This document shows, in pieces, positions 34,061-43,970 of a DNA stretch of 56,901 bases. The position numbers and the translations under genes are program-made. A model generated the notes under the pieces. The model worked only from the letters and a program-made list of their open reading frames with translations. It did not search any database and was not told the DNA's origin. Each line of letters opens with the position of its first letter. Position 1 is the first letter of the stretch. Source of the DNA: UMGS1766 sp963660915 (lineage in GTDB: Bacteria; Bacillota; Clostridia; Oscillospirales; Oscillospiraceae); contig CAVLAO010000006.1 in the NCBI GenBank assembly GCA_963660915.1, forward strand, positions 1 through 56,901, given 5' to 3'.

Positions 34061-34380
34061 TTGCCTGCCCCCTGTTCATCACCGCGCACCAAAACGGTAA
34101 CTTGCGGCAGGAGGTTAGAGGAAAAAGCATCATACCCTATAATATAGGTTTTATGGTCAATCATCAGTCCGTAGTATTTTTCCAGATAATCTAAGTTGCT
34201 TGGATAAACGCCTTCAACCGAATAGCACTGCACCGCACTGCGAAGAACAGCCTCCCGAACCGACTGTACGCTTTGCTGCGCAAGATCCAGCCGAATTCTT
34301 CCATGGAGAAAGATTGCAAAAGTCACCATCACAACAACCAACGCCAGCCTGATGATCCAACGCCTCGGTTTTATGTACAT
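34057..34380 (-). CDS. Small pilin-like protein
   Basis: The 107-residue protein has a positively charged start (MYIKPRR), a hydrophobic segment at about 9-26 and a long helix continuing from it. A small domain follows, with CYSVEGVYPSNLDYLEKYYGL as is common in class III-like major or minor pilins. No G/A-FTLIE prepilin site is visible. It overlaps the next gene by four bases and lies 15 bases after pilC. Confidence 0.6.
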   Translation of the reverse strand: MYIKPRRWIIRLALVVVMVTFAIFLHGRIRLDLAQQSVQSVREAVLRSAVQCYSVEGVYPSNLDYLEKYYGLMIDHKTYIIGYDAFSSNLLPQVTVLVRGDEQGAGK

Positions 34381-34395
34381 AGTGTCTCATCTCCT

Positions 34396-35450
34396 TTATC
34401 CCATCCCGCTAAGGATTCCCACCAGTGGCAGCATAATGCTCAGCAATGAAATTCCCACTGCAACTGTCAAAAATCCAGTCAAAACAGGCTCTGTTGCTTC
34501 TGCTGCCTGTTGAATGCGCCGTTCTGCCTCCTGTTCACTATGATCAGCAAGCCGATTTAAGGTTTCGTCCAGCCGTCCGCTTCGCGAGGCACTGATCAAA
34601 AGTCGTTCCTCCAACGGATCAAACAAATGCTTATCTTCCATCGCCTGAGCAAGTGACTTCCCGTCTTGCATCTCCTTGCAGATGGTATCTGCATCTCTTT
34701 TTAGTCCGGGATGATGCACTGTTTCCGCCGCATACCGCATTGCCGTGTCAGCGTCCAATCCGCTGGCCAAAAACGCAGCAAGAATTTCTGTCATTTCTGC
34801 AACCGACATTTGGTGCATGATATTCCGAATAACCGGTAAATGCGTCCCCCATTCGGATAATATTGCACTGCCCCTCCTTGTTTTACTCAACACTCCGCAA
34901 AAGAGAACCATTGCCGAAATCGTTGCAACCAGCCAAAGACTGACCCTGCTAACTACAGATGCTACCATAATGTAGCGATAGGAAGATGCCGCCAGTGCTC
35001 CCGACATAGACTGGTAGACATTCACAAAAACCGGCAAAACAACTGCAACCAACAGTAATAACACGCCGCACATCATAAACAAAAGGATTACAGGATAAAG
35101 CNNNNNNNNNNAAGCAAAGCGCTATGCAGCATTTGATGCAGACTCTCCTGCCGCTCATAATAATCGGCCAAACTAGTCAAAATCTCCTCCAGTCGGCCTG
35201 CAATCTCACCGGCGAAAATCATTTTTTTTGCATATAGCGGAAATGCATCGTTATGTTCCACAGCCTGTGCAAAACTATTCCCCTGTTCCATCTGCTCCGC
35301 AAGATTTTTTACTGCATTTGAAAAGATCGGACTGCTGTTCTCCTCTTGCAAAAGGGCGATGGATTCTTCCGGAGCAACACCGGCCGCCAGCATCATTGCC
35401 GTATCTCTGCAAAACACGCTGACCTCCAGCGACTTCAACTGTTCTTTCAT
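34396..35450 (-). CDS. pilC: Type II secretion/type IV pilus platform protein (PilC-like), interrupted by an N gap
   Basis: The ATG at 35450 has GAGGAGG upstream. Two GspF-like halves are visible. The N-terminal half has AMMLAAGVAPEESIALLQE, GNSFAQAVE and GEIAGRLEEILTSLADYYERQ; the C-terminal half has SDAxMRYAAETVHHPG-like and ISASRSGRLDETLNRLADHSEQEAERRIQQ, then a final membrane pair. They are separated by ten N. If the four bases GCTT present on both sides of the N block are counted once and the N removed, the frame runs through as SALLYPVILLF, the conserved motif of this family. PilC is the inner-membrane platform on which pilins are assembled. Confidence 0.85.
35102..35111. other. Assembly gap of ten N inside pilC
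   Basis: The flanks on the minus strand are GCGCTTTGCTT and GCTTTATCC. They share GCTT, suggesting an unresolved contig overlap rather than missing sequence. Confidence 0.9.
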
Positions 35451-35463
35451 GGCTTGCTCCTCC

Positions 35464-36408
35464 TCAATAGGTATAACGGGTGGTGTAGTTTCCGTCATTT
35501 TCCAACGTTTGTGCTTCTGTTCCGGTTGAAGCAAACGTTATGTCCACTCGCTTCCATGCATCTCCGCTCACCTTGATCTCCACTGTCAGCCATCCCTGAT
35601 CTTGAATGTAGATCCGGTTCCATGCATGGTACAATGCATCCGCACCGACGTAGCCGGTAATCAGCTGACAGGGAATATCCAGACTTCTCAACATGGCAGC
35701 CGTCAGCGCTGCATAGTCAAAACAAATACCCGTTCCACTGGACAATGTCTCATCCGGATTGGGAAGATAACCTTTTTCGATATTCCTTGCTTTTTCGTAG
35801 TCATAGCTGATGTGCTCTACCAAATAATCATAAACAGCACTTGCTACTGCAAGATCATCGCCGCAATTCATCGCTAATTGCTGTGCCAACACAACGCAAT
35901 CAGATGTTTCAGAATAGTTTACCATCACACTCGGTCGGAGAAATGGCTGATATTCGTCTTGCATATGCACCTCTGCTGTCGTCGACCAGAGCTCTGCATA
36001 CCGGTCATCCATTATGTTCTCCATCACCCGAATTGTGTAACTTCCATCGCCCATATTGAGCGGATAAACAGTTGGCTCGCCATCGTTGGCCAGATCATAA
36101 TTATAAGTCATGTCACCCTGAATTATCTGGAGTTTCAGTCTTGCTTCATTTTCAACGGATACCGCAATATACCCATACTCCAGTGCAGAAAGATCGATCC
36201 CTCCTCCCGGGATCTCTTCCACCTGCTCTGGATGATAGACCGCATCATAAAATTCGGATACTTCCCAGGTTTTTGTTTCTGCCTGCGATGTTATTGCAGA
36301 CCGCGCCTCTGTATCTGTCTCTGCCTGTGCTGTCCTGCCACAACCGGATATCGTCAGAAGTGCAGCCAACAAAAGAGGAGGTAAACTGCGATGTAATGTT
36401 CGACTCAA
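35464..36408 (-). CDS. Transglutaminase-like lipoprotein
   Basis: The 314-residue protein has a lipoprotein signal with lipobox SGC (Cys23). It carries a transglutaminase-like core with Cys229 (GTGICFDYAAL), His261 (LYHAWNRIYI) and Asp289 (KRVDITFAS) in the usual order, plus an N-terminal beta domain. It should be tethered to the outer face of the membrane and may crosslink or cut peptides. It ends 13 bases before pilC, so it probably belongs to the pilus-like operon, where it could process surface fibres. That last point is inference. Confidence 0.85.
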   Translation of the reverse strand: MSRTLHRSLPPLLLAALLTISGCGRTAQAETDTEARSAITSQAETKTWEVSEFYDAVYHPEQVEEIPGGGIDLSALEYGYIAVSVENEARLKLQIIQGDMTYNYDLANDGEPTVYPLNMGDGSYTIRVMENIMDDRYAELWSTTAEVHMQDEYQPFLRPSVMVNYSETSDCVVLAQQLAMNCGDDLAVASAVYDYLVEHISYDYEKARNIEKGYLPNPDETLSSGTGICFDYAALTAAMLRSLDIPCQLITGYVGADALYHAWNRIYIQDQGWLTVEIKVSGDAWKRVDITFASTGTEAQTLENDGNYTTRYTY

Positions 36409-36475
36409 CGCAGTTCCCTCCTTTTCCTCTCAACTGGTTTTATTATACTGTCTTTTCACCCTTATCGCAACCATT

Positions 36476-36509
36476 GAAAAACGAGGCCTCGGATGCCCCG
36501 AAGCCTCGT
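36476..36509 (-). terminator. Terminator of the gltBD operon
   Basis: On the minus strand ACGAGGCTTCGG faces CCGAGGCCTCGT with one unpaired position and is followed by TTTTTC. It ends the operon 20 bases after the gltD stop. Confidence 0.85.
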
Positions 36510-36528
36510 TCGCAATGATCGGCCGGTT

Positions 36529-38022
36529 TTATTGAAGAACCGTATAGCCCATCAGATATTCATCTACTTCCCGCGCGGCACCGCGACCTTCTGCGACACC
36601 CCACACCACCAACGATTGTCCGCGATGCATATCACCGGCTGTGAACACCTTTTCCACATTGGTCTTATAGTGTCCTGCCTCTGTTTTCACGTTGGTTCTG
36701 GCATCGCGCTCCACGCCAAAAGCTTCGGCCACATAATTCTGAGAGCCAAGGAATCCGGCAGCAATCAGCAACAGATCGCAAGGCAACTCTTCCTCAGATC
36801 CGGGAATTTCCACCATGTTGGTACGGCCGGTTTTTTCGTCCACCTGAGGCGTTAAATGCACAATCTTGACTGCCTTTAAATTGCCATTTTCATCCGGGAT
36901 ATATTCCTTTACTGTGGTCTGGTACAAGCGGGGATCGCTACCAAACACTGCAATGGCTTCCTCGTGTCCATAATCCGTCTTACAAACACGCGGCCACTGC
37001 GGCCACGGATTGTTCTCTGCTCGCTGATCCGGTGCCTTCGGCATCATTTCAATTGCAGTCACGCTCTTGCATCCATGACGAATCGAAGTTCCGATGCAGT
37101 CGTTACCGGTATCACCGCCGCCGACAATCACCACATGTTTGTCTTTTGCCGAAATATAGTTGCCATCCGTTAAATTGGAATCCAACAGACTCTTCGTCGT
37201 AGCTTTCAGAAAATCCACAGCAAAATAAATACCCTTGCTTTCCTCCCGACCGGGTCCAGACAGGTTGCGCGGATTTGAAGCACCACAGCACAGCACTACG
37301 GCATCAAACTCATCCAACAAAGACTGAGCGGAAATCGTATTGCCCACATCGGCATTGGTCACAAAGGTGACCCCTTCTTCTTTCATCATATCCACGCGAC
37401 GCTGTACAACAGATTTCTCCAGCTTCATATTCGGAATGCCATACATGAGCAAGCCGCCCACGCGATCGCTTCGCTCGTAAACTGTGACTGAATGACCTCT
37501 GTGGTTCAGTTGGTCTGCAACTGCCAAGCCGGAAGGGCCGCTTCCGACTACGGCGACCTTCTTGCCCGTACGCACCTCGGGAATACGAGGAGCAATCAAG
37601 CTATGCTCATATCCATACTCCACCAGGAACAGCTCATTTTCTTTTACACTGACGGGAGACCCATTCATACCGCAGGTGCAGCCGGCTTCACACAGAGCAG
37701 GGCATACGCGGCTAGTAAACTCCGGGAAATTGCTTGTTTTCAGCAATCGGCTCAGCGCATGGGAGTAGTTTCCGGCATAAATCATGTCGTTCCACTCAGG
37801 AATCAGGTTGTGGAGCGGGCAGCCGGAGAAACCGGCTCCGCCTAAATTCATGCCGGCCTGACAGAAGGGTACGCCGCAATCCATGCAGCGTGCACCCTGT
37901 TTCCTCCGCTCGTCCTCCGGCAGCATCGGATGAAATTCGTTATAATTTTGGATGCGCTCCAAAGGTGCAATTGCAGGATTGCCCCGGCGCTCATACTCGA
38001 GAAATCCAGTTTTCTTACCCAT
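36529..38022 (-). CDS. gltD: Glutamate synthase small subunit
   Basis: The ATG at 38022 has GGAGGG six bases upstream; the frame extension to 38052 is not used. The 497-residue protein has the N-terminal [4Fe-4S] ligand region CMDCGVPFCQAG ... CPLHNLIPEW and CPALCEAGC. It also has an FAD-binding GSGPSGLA and an NAD(P)-binding GGGDTGNDC. It feeds electrons from NADPH to the large subunit for conversion of glutamine and 2-oxoglutarate to two glutamates. It begins 14 bases after gltB. Confidence 0.96.
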   Translation of the reverse strand: MGKKTGFLEYERRGNPAIAPLERIQNYNEFHPMLPEDERRKQGARCMDCGVPFCQAGMNLGGAGFSGCPLHNLIPEWNDMIYAGNYSHALSRLLKTSNFPEFTSRVCPALCEAGCTCGMNGSPVSVKENELFLVEYGYEHSLIAPRIPEVRTGKKVAVVGSGPSGLAVADQLNHRGHSVTVYERSDRVGGLLMYGIPNMKLEKSVVQRRVDMMKEEGVTFVTNADVGNTISAQSLLDEFDAVVLCCGASNPRNLSGPGREESKGIYFAVDFLKATTKSLLDSNLTDGNYISAKDKHVVIVGGGDTGNDCIGTSIRHGCKSVTAIEMMPKAPDQRAENNPWPQWPRVCKTDYGHEEAIAVFGSDPRLYQTTVKEYIPDENGNLKAVKIVHLTPQVDEKTGRTNMVEIPGSEEELPCDLLLIAAGFLGSQNYVAEAFGVERDARTNVKTEAGHYKTNVEKVFTAGDMHRGQSLVVWGVAEGRGAAREVDEYLMGYTVLQ

Positions 38023-38036
38023 GACAATCCCTCCTC

Positions 38037-41000
38037 TTACTGCTTTGTGCATGCATAGAATGCATCGATCTCTGCCTGCTCACGTGTCACACCTTTTTCT
38101 TCAAACTGCACAATCGTCTGCATCATGCGGCTGTAGTCGTGGGGCACAATTTTCTTGAAACTGGGCAAATACTCTTCAAAATTCTCCAAAATACGCTTAC
38201 CCAGGGGAGATGCTGTCATATCCACATGCTCTTGGATCAAGTTGCGCAATTCTTCAATGTCATATTTCTGATTCACCGGCATCATGGATACCAAGGATTT
38301 ATTGACCCGCATATAGAGATCACGGTCCTCATCCAACACATAGGCAATACCGCCGCTCATACCGGCTGCAAAGTTTTTACCGGTACGTCCCAACACTACC
38401 ACACGACCGCCGGTCATGTATTCACATCCATGATCTCCGGTGCCTTCTACTACCGCGATCGCACCGGAATTCCGCACGCAAAAGCGTTCCCCGGCCACAC
38501 CATTGATAAACACCTTACCGGAGGTAGCACCATACAGCGCCACATTGCCGATGATAATATTATCTTCCGGCACGAATTTACTGCCCTTGGGCGGGTAAAC
38601 GATGATCTTGCCTCCGGACAGGCCCTTACCCATGTAATCGTTGGAGTCACCTTCCAGTTCCAATGTCAGGCCCTTTGGAATAAATGCACCAAAGGACTGT
38701 CCGCCTCCGCCGTAGCACTTTACCGTGTAGGTGTCATCTGCCAGAGTATTGCCATGCTGGCGGGTAATCTCGCTTCCGAAAATAGTGCCAAGCGAACGAT
38801 CCGTCGAAGTAACCTTCAACTCAATATGCATCGGCTTGCCCTTTTTCAACGCTTTGCCCATCTGCTCCAACAGAACAGCTTCATCTAAGGTCTTCTCCAA
38901 CTGGAAGTCATAGACACGTTCTGGAATAAAGTGATTTTCCAAGCCGCTGTTCTGCCATGGATTGTCCAGGATTCGGCTCAGATCAACCATAGATGCCCGC
39001 TTGGTGACCATATGATCTTTCATTTTCAGCAAATCTGTACGGCCGGTCAGTTCAGCCAACGTACGCACGCCAAGCTTAGCCATGATTTCTCGCATTTCCT
39101 GTGCGATAAAACGCATGAAATTCTCTACATATTCCGGTTTTCCTTTGAACCGCTTGCGCAACTCCGGATTCTGAGTTGCAATGCCGACCGGGCAAGTATC
39201 CAAGTTGCACACCCGCATCATCACGCAGCCCATCGTCACCAGCGGCGCGGTGGCAAACCCAAACTCCTCTGCGCCCAGCAACGCTGCAATCACAACATCC
39301 CGGCCGCTCATCAGCTTACCGTCAGCTTCCAGAACAACACGAGAACGCAGGTTGTTCTGAATCAAAGTCTGGTGCGTTTCAGCCAGTCCCAACTCCCATG
39401 GCAGACCAGCGTTGTGGATGCTGGTCTTTGGCGCCGCACCGGTTCCGCCGTCATATCCGGCAATCAGAATAACCTGTGCTCCGGCCTTAGCGACACCGGC
39501 CGCAATCGTGCCGACTCCCGCTTCAGAACAAAGCTTGACCGAGATGCGTGCCTGACGATTGGCATTCTTCAGATCATAGATTAACTGTGCCAAGTCCTCA
39601 ATGGAATAAATATCATGGTGCGGCGGAGGGGAGATCAGACTGACACCCGGCGTTGAATAACGCGTTTTTGCAATCCATGGATACACCTTTTGTGCCGGCA
39701 AATGACCACCTTCGCCCGGCTTTGCACCCTGTGCCATCTTGATCTGGATTTCATTGGCCGACACAAGATATTCACTGGTAACGCCAAAACGTCCGGAAGC
39801 CACCTGCTTAATTTGAGAGTTCCGTTCCGGATCCTTCAGCCGTTCCGGATTCTCGCCGCCTTCACCGGTATTCGACTTGCCGCCCAGATGATTCATGGCA
39901 ATTGCCAGGCACTCATGAGCCTCCAACGAAATAGAGCCATAACTCATAGCGCCGGTTTTGAAGTGCTTGACAATTGAGTCAACACTTTCCACCTCATCAA
40001 TAGGAATGCCGCCATCCTCCGCAAAGCAGAAGTCCAGAAGACCGCGCAATGTATGGGGCTTATTCTCGTCATCTACAAGAGCGGTATATTTCTTGAACAG
40101 GTCATAGTTTCCTGTCTGCGTTGCGTACTGCAGCAAATGAATTGTGGCCGGATTATACAGATGATCCTCCGCATTGGCACCTTGACGGGATTTATGGTCG
40201 CCGCGGCTATCCAGTGTAGTATCCACTGTCAAGCCAAGAGGATCAAAGCCCTTATTGTGGTTTTCGTCCACAATTTCCTCAATTTCCTTCAGGCCAATTC
40301 CCCCGACTCTGGTCACGGTGTTGGTGAAATATTGATCCACCAGTTCCTGACTCAGACCAATGGCTTCGAAAATCTGAGCCCCGCGATAGGACTGGAGCGT
40401 AGAAATGCCCATCTTGGATGCAATCTTCACAATGCCGTCTCGAACCGCAGTGCAATAATCATTGATTGCCGCATTGTAGTCCTTATCCAGCATGCCGATC
40501 TGAATCAGTTCACCCACACACTCCAAAGCCAGATACGGGTTAATAGCCGTTGCGCCATATCCCAACAAGGTTGCGAAATGGTGTACATCCCGAGGCTCGG
40601 CAGATTCCAGAATCAGTGACAGTGCGGTACGCTTCTTTGTCCGAATCAGGTAATCTTCAATTGCAGAAACGGCCAGCAAAGAAGGAATTGCAACATGATT
40701 CTCATCCACACCGCGGTCTGAAAGAATGATAATATTAGCTCCGTGACGATATGCCTTATCCACCGCCACGAACAGCTGCTCTAGCGCCCGCTTCAACGGA
40801 GTGTTTTTATAGTAGAGCATGGAAATTGTCTCTACCATAAAGCCCGGCTTCTTCATTGCACGAATCTTCAACAGATCGACGCTAGTCAAAATCGGATTCT
40901 CGATCTGCAGCGCGCGGCAGTTTCTTTCTCCCTCCTGTAGCAGATTGCCTCCGGAACCAACATAGACCGTTGTATCTGTGACCACTTTTTCGCGGATTGC

Positions 41001-42590
41001 ATCAATGGGCGGATTGGTTACCTGTGCAAAGAGCTGTTTGAAATAATTGAACAACGGCTGATGGTTCTCGCTCAGCACAGCAAGAGGAATATCGATTCCC
41101 ATAGCCGCCGTTGCTTCTGCCCCATTCTGGGCCATAGGAAGAATGGCAGTTTTTACATCCTCATAGGTATAGCCAAAGGCTTTATACAGGCGATCTCTCT
41201 GTTCCTGTGTATGGCTGGCGATTCCCTTGTTCGGAATTGAAAGCTCACTCAGCGCAACCAGATTCTGATCCAACCATTCACCATAAGGCTGACGATGGGC
41301 GAAATGCTCCTTCAATTCGTCATCATCGATCAAACGGCCTGCAACGGTATCCACCAGCAACATTTTTCCCGGCTGCAGGCGAGACTTCTTTACAATCTTC
41401 TCTGCAGGGAATTCCAACACACCGACCTCAGAAGCAAGAATCAGTTGGTCATCTTCCGTGATATAATAACGGGATGGGCGCAGACCGTTACGGTCCAGCA
41501 CTGCACCGACCACGTCACCGTCGGAGAACAGAATGGAGGCAGGACCGTCCCATGGCTCCATCATCGTCGCATAATAATGGTAAAGATCCCGCTTTGCACG
41601 GCTCATTGTCTCGTCATTGCTCCACGGTTCAGGAATACACACCATAACAGCCAGAGGCAGCGGCATGCCATTCATAACCATGAATTCCAATGTGTTGTCC
41701 AACATGGCAGAATCGCTGCCTTCCACGTTGACTACAGGGAACACCTTGTCCAAATCATCCGCGGACAAATAGTCGGAAGACATAGTCTCTTCCCGAGACA
41801 GCATACGGTCTGCATTACCGCGAATGGTGTTGATCTCGCCGTTGTGCAGGATAAAGCGGTTGGGATGTGCGCGTTCCCAACTGGGATTTGTGTTTGTAGA
41901 GAAACGGGAATGCACCATGGCAATTGCAGATTCATAATCGGAATCTTGCAGATCCGGATAAAACTTGCGCAACTGTCCCACCAGGAACATACCTTTGTAC
42001 ACAACCGTGCGGCTGGAACATGACACAACATAGGTGTTGTCATTTGACTGCTCAAATTCCCGGCGTGCCACATACAAACGGCGATCGAAATCCAATCCGC
42101 GAGACAAATTCCGCGGACGTTCTACGAACCCCTGTTCAATATAGGGCATACAGGACAGCGCTTTCTGCCCCAGAGTGTCCGGTTCAATGGGAACTTTGCG
42201 CCAGCCAAGGAACTTCATTCCTTCTTTTTCCACAATAATTTCGAACATTTTCTTGGCCTGGTTACGGCGCAGAGTATCCTGTGGAAAGAAGAACATGCCA
42301 ATGCCGTAATCACGTTCACCGCCGAGCTGAATACCTGCTTCCGCCGTCACACGGGAGAAAAAGCGATGTGAAATCTGAAGCAGAATGCCAACGCCATCAC
42401 CGGTTTCACCGGCAGCGTCTTTACCGGCGCGGTGTTCCAGCTTCTCCACGATTTTCAGTGCATTGTCCACAGTCGTGTGGGTTTTGCGTCCCTTGATGTC
42501 CACTACGCAGCCGATGCCGCAGGCATCGTGCTCAAAGCAAGGATTATACAGCCCCCGCTGTCGGACACCATCCATTCTAATGTCTTCCAT
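38037..42590 (-). CDS. gltB: Glutamate synthase large subunit
   Basis: The 1517-residue protein has an N-terminal class II glutaminase with Cys24 (HDACGIG), which should become the nucleophile after removal of a short propeptide. A central domain follows, then an FMN-binding TIM barrel with PGEGGHLPAQKV and IAGYDGGTGAAP, a 3Fe-4S site (CVMMRVCNLDTCPVGIATQ), and a C-terminal beta-helix of GxxxGG repeats. All catalytic parts are present. It should make glutamate together with GltD, downstream of two glutamine synthetases. The gap to dapL carries a probable ANTAR-type leader hairpin. Confidence 0.97.
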   Translation of the reverse strand: MEDIRMDGVRQRGLYNPCFEHDACGIGCVVDIKGRKTHTTVDNALKIVEKLEHRAGKDAAGETGDGVGILLQISHRFFSRVTAEAGIQLGGERDYGIGMFFFPQDTLRRNQAKKMFEIIVEKEGMKFLGWRKVPIEPDTLGQKALSCMPYIEQGFVERPRNLSRGLDFDRRLYVARREFEQSNDNTYVVSCSSRTVVYKGMFLVGQLRKFYPDLQDSDYESAIAMVHSRFSTNTNPSWERAHPNRFILHNGEINTIRGNADRMLSREETMSSDYLSADDLDKVFPVVNVEGSDSAMLDNTLEFMVMNGMPLPLAVMVCIPEPWSNDETMSRAKRDLYHYYATMMEPWDGPASILFSDGDVVGAVLDRNGLRPSRYYITEDDQLILASEVGVLEFPAEKIVKKSRLQPGKMLLVDTVAGRLIDDDELKEHFAHRQPYGEWLDQNLVALSELSIPNKGIASHTQEQRDRLYKAFGYTYEDVKTAILPMAQNGAEATAAMGIDIPLAVLSENHQPLFNYFKQLFAQVTNPPIDAIREKVVTDTTVYVGSGGNLLQEGERNCRALQIENPILTSVDLLKIRAMKKPGFMVETISMLYYKNTPLKRALEQLFVAVDKAYRHGANIIILSDRGVDENHVAIPSLLAVSAIEDYLIRTKKRTALSLILESAEPRDVHHFATLLGYGATAINPYLALECVGELIQIGMLDKDYNAAINDYCTAVRDGIVKIASKMGISTLQSYRGAQIFEAIGLSQELVDQYFTNTVTRVGGIGLKEIEEIVDENHNKGFDPLGLTVDTTLDSRGDHKSRQGANAEDHLYNPATIHLLQYATQTGNYDLFKKYTALVDDENKPHTLRGLLDFCFAEDGGIPIDEVESVDSIVKHFKTGAMSYGSISLEAHECLAIAMNHLGGKSNTGEGGENPERLKDPERNSQIKQVASGRFGVTSEYLVSANEIQIKMAQGAKPGEGGHLPAQKVYPWIAKTRYSTPGVSLISPPPHHDIYSIEDLAQLIYDLKNANRQARISVKLCSEAGVGTIAAGVAKAGAQVILIAGYDGGTGAAPKTSIHNAGLPWELGLAETHQTLIQNNLRSRVVLEADGKLMSGRDVVIAALLGAEEFGFATAPLVTMGCVMMRVCNLDTCPVGIATQNPELRKRFKGKPEYVENFMRFIAQEMREIMAKLGVRTLAELTGRTDLLKMKDHMVTKRASMVDLSRILDNPWQNSGLENHFIPERVYDFQLEKTLDEAVLLEQMGKALKKGKPMHIELKVTSTDRSLGTIFGSEITRQHGNTLADDTYTVKCYGGGGQSFGAFIPKGLTLELEGDSNDYMGKGLSGGKIIVYPPKGSKFVPEDNIIIGNVALYGATSGKVFINGVAGERFCVRNSGAIAVVEGTGDHGCEYMTGGRVVVLGRTGKNFAAGMSGGIAYVLDEDRDLYMRVNKSLVSMMPVNQKYDIEELRNLIQEHVDMTASPLGKRILENFEEYLPSFKKIVPHDYSRMMQTIVQFEEKGVTREQAEIDAFYACTKQ

Positions 42591-42618
42591 AACGTATTCC
42601 CCTTTCCAAAATAGAACA

Positions 42619-42691
42619 ATGCCTCAACAAGGTACAGCAAATACCGAGCGCAGAAGTACTTGCTCTCGTTGCTGCCTCCCCATTGAGGCAT
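42619..42691 (-). promoter_or_regulatory. gltB leader: AAUGGG hexaloop hairpin overlapping an alternative terminator-like fold
   Basis: On the minus strand TGCCTC-AATGGG-GAGGCA forms a 6-bp hairpin (42690-42673) with a hexaloop that has A at position 1 and G at position 4, as in ANTAR target RNAs. Its 5' arm can pair instead as ATGCCTCAA with TTGAGGCAT (42627-42619), enclosing a second hairpin (AGCAAGTAC with GTATTTGCT) and followed by a T-rich stretch. The two folds exclude each other. The loop is identical to that of P2 in the glnN leader. Confidence 0.6.
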
Positions 42692-42713
42692 CTCATTTTG
42701 TTGTAAGTCTGGT

Positions 42714-43943
42714 TTACTTTGACAGCAACTGCTCAATCCGAGCAACCGCCTCTTTTGTGGCTTCTGCGTCGCCAAATGCCGTCAAACGAATATAGCCCTC
42801 GCCACTTGGACCGAAGCCCGCTCCGGGAGTTGTAATCACATTTGCCTGCTCCAGCAGCAGAGTGAAGAATTCCCATGATCCCATACCGTCCGGCGTTTTG
42901 CACCAAATGTAGGGGCTGTTTACTGCTCCGTAAACAGACAGGCCGCACTTGCTCAGGCCTTCCATAATGACCTTTGCGTTGGCTCGATAGTAGCCAATAT
43001 TCTTCTCAACCTGTTCTTTTCCCTCTTTTGTATAAATGGCAGCTGCACCCTTCTGGATGATGTAAGACGCGCCATTGAACTTTGTCGTCTGGCGGCGATT
43101 CCACATTGCATTTAAGCTTGCACCTTCCCGCACCAGTGCCTTTGGAACCACAGTATAACCACAGCGTGCACCGGTAAATCCAGCCGTCTTAGAGAAGGAT
43201 CTAAATTCAATTGCGCAGGTCTTGGCGCCTTCCACCTCGTAGATAGAATGGGGTACCCCGGGTTCGGTAATAAAGCGTTCATAGGCTGCATCAAAAAGAA
43301 TGATAGCATCATTAGCATTTGCGTAATCAACCCAAGCCTTCAGTTGCTGTGCATTCAAGACTGTCCCGGTGGGATTATTGGGTGAGCAAAGATAGATCAC
43401 ATCCACCTTTTCTTCCGGAATCGCCGGAGAAAAGTCATTCTCCGCTGTGCACGGCATATAGTGGATTTTGCTCCACCCCTGCTTTTCCTCATTATAATCA
43501 CCTGCACGACCTGCCATCGCATTGGTATCTACATAAACAGGGTAAACCGGGTCGCAAACTGCAACCACATTATCAACGCTCAAAATGTCGCCAATATTGC
43601 CGCAATCACTCTTTGCTCCATCGGATACGAAGATCTCATCTTCGGAAATCTCCACACCCAATGCGCGGAAATCATTCTCCGCAATCGCATGGCGCAGGAA
43701 GTCGTATCCCTGCTCCGGTCCGTATCCTTTAAAGGTTTCCTTTGCTCCCATTTCTTCTACTGCATTATGCATTGCCGTAATGACTGCAGGTACCAACGGA
43801 AGTGTCACATCACCAATTCCCATTTTTATGAGTCGTGCGGCCTGATCCGGATGTTCCGCCGAAAAAGCTGCTGTGCGACGGGCTATTTCAGAAAAAAGAT
43901 AGCTGCCCGGAAGCTTCTGATAGTTGGAATTGATCTTTGCCAA
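42714..43943 (-). CDS. dapL: LL-diaminopimelate aminotransferase
   Basis: The 409-residue protein matches class I PLP aminotransferases of the DapL type: MGIGDVTLPL, KGYGPEQGYDFLR, SDGAKSDCGNIGDIL, YLCSPNNPTGT and the Schiff-base lysine in SFSKTAGFTGARCGY. It converts tetrahydrodipicolinate directly to LL-diaminopimelate with glutamate as amino donor, for lysine and peptidoglycan. That use of glutamate may explain its place between the ANTAR gene and gltB. It starts 27 bases after the ANTAR gene. Confidence 0.95.
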   Translation of the reverse strand: MAKINSNYQKLPGSYLFSEIARRTAAFSAEHPDQAARLIKMGIGDVTLPLVPAVITAMHNAVEEMGAKETFKGYGPEQGYDFLRHAIAENDFRALGVEISEDEIFVSDGAKSDCGNIGDILSVDNVVAVCDPVYPVYVDTNAMAGRAGDYNEEKQGWSKIHYMPCTAENDFSPAIPEEKVDVIYLCSPNNPTGTVLNAQQLKAWVDYANANDAIILFDAAYERFITEPGVPHSIYEVEGAKTCAIEFRSFSKTAGFTGARCGYTVVPKALVREGASLNAMWNRRQTTKFNGASYIIQKGAAAIYTKEGKEQVEKNIGYYRANAKVIMEGLSKCGLSVYGAVNSPYIWCKTPDGMGSWEFFTLLLEQANVITTPGAGFGPSGEGYIRLTAFGDAEATKEAVARIEQLLSK

Positions 43944-43970
43944 TGTCGTTCCTCCTCTGACTTTGCTCGG

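Noticed and set aside
42665..42717. A P1-type hexaloop hairpin at the dapL stop (GTAA...TTAC)
   Set aside because: The best stem closes a seven-base loop and lacks G at position 4, so it does not meet the ANTAR signature.
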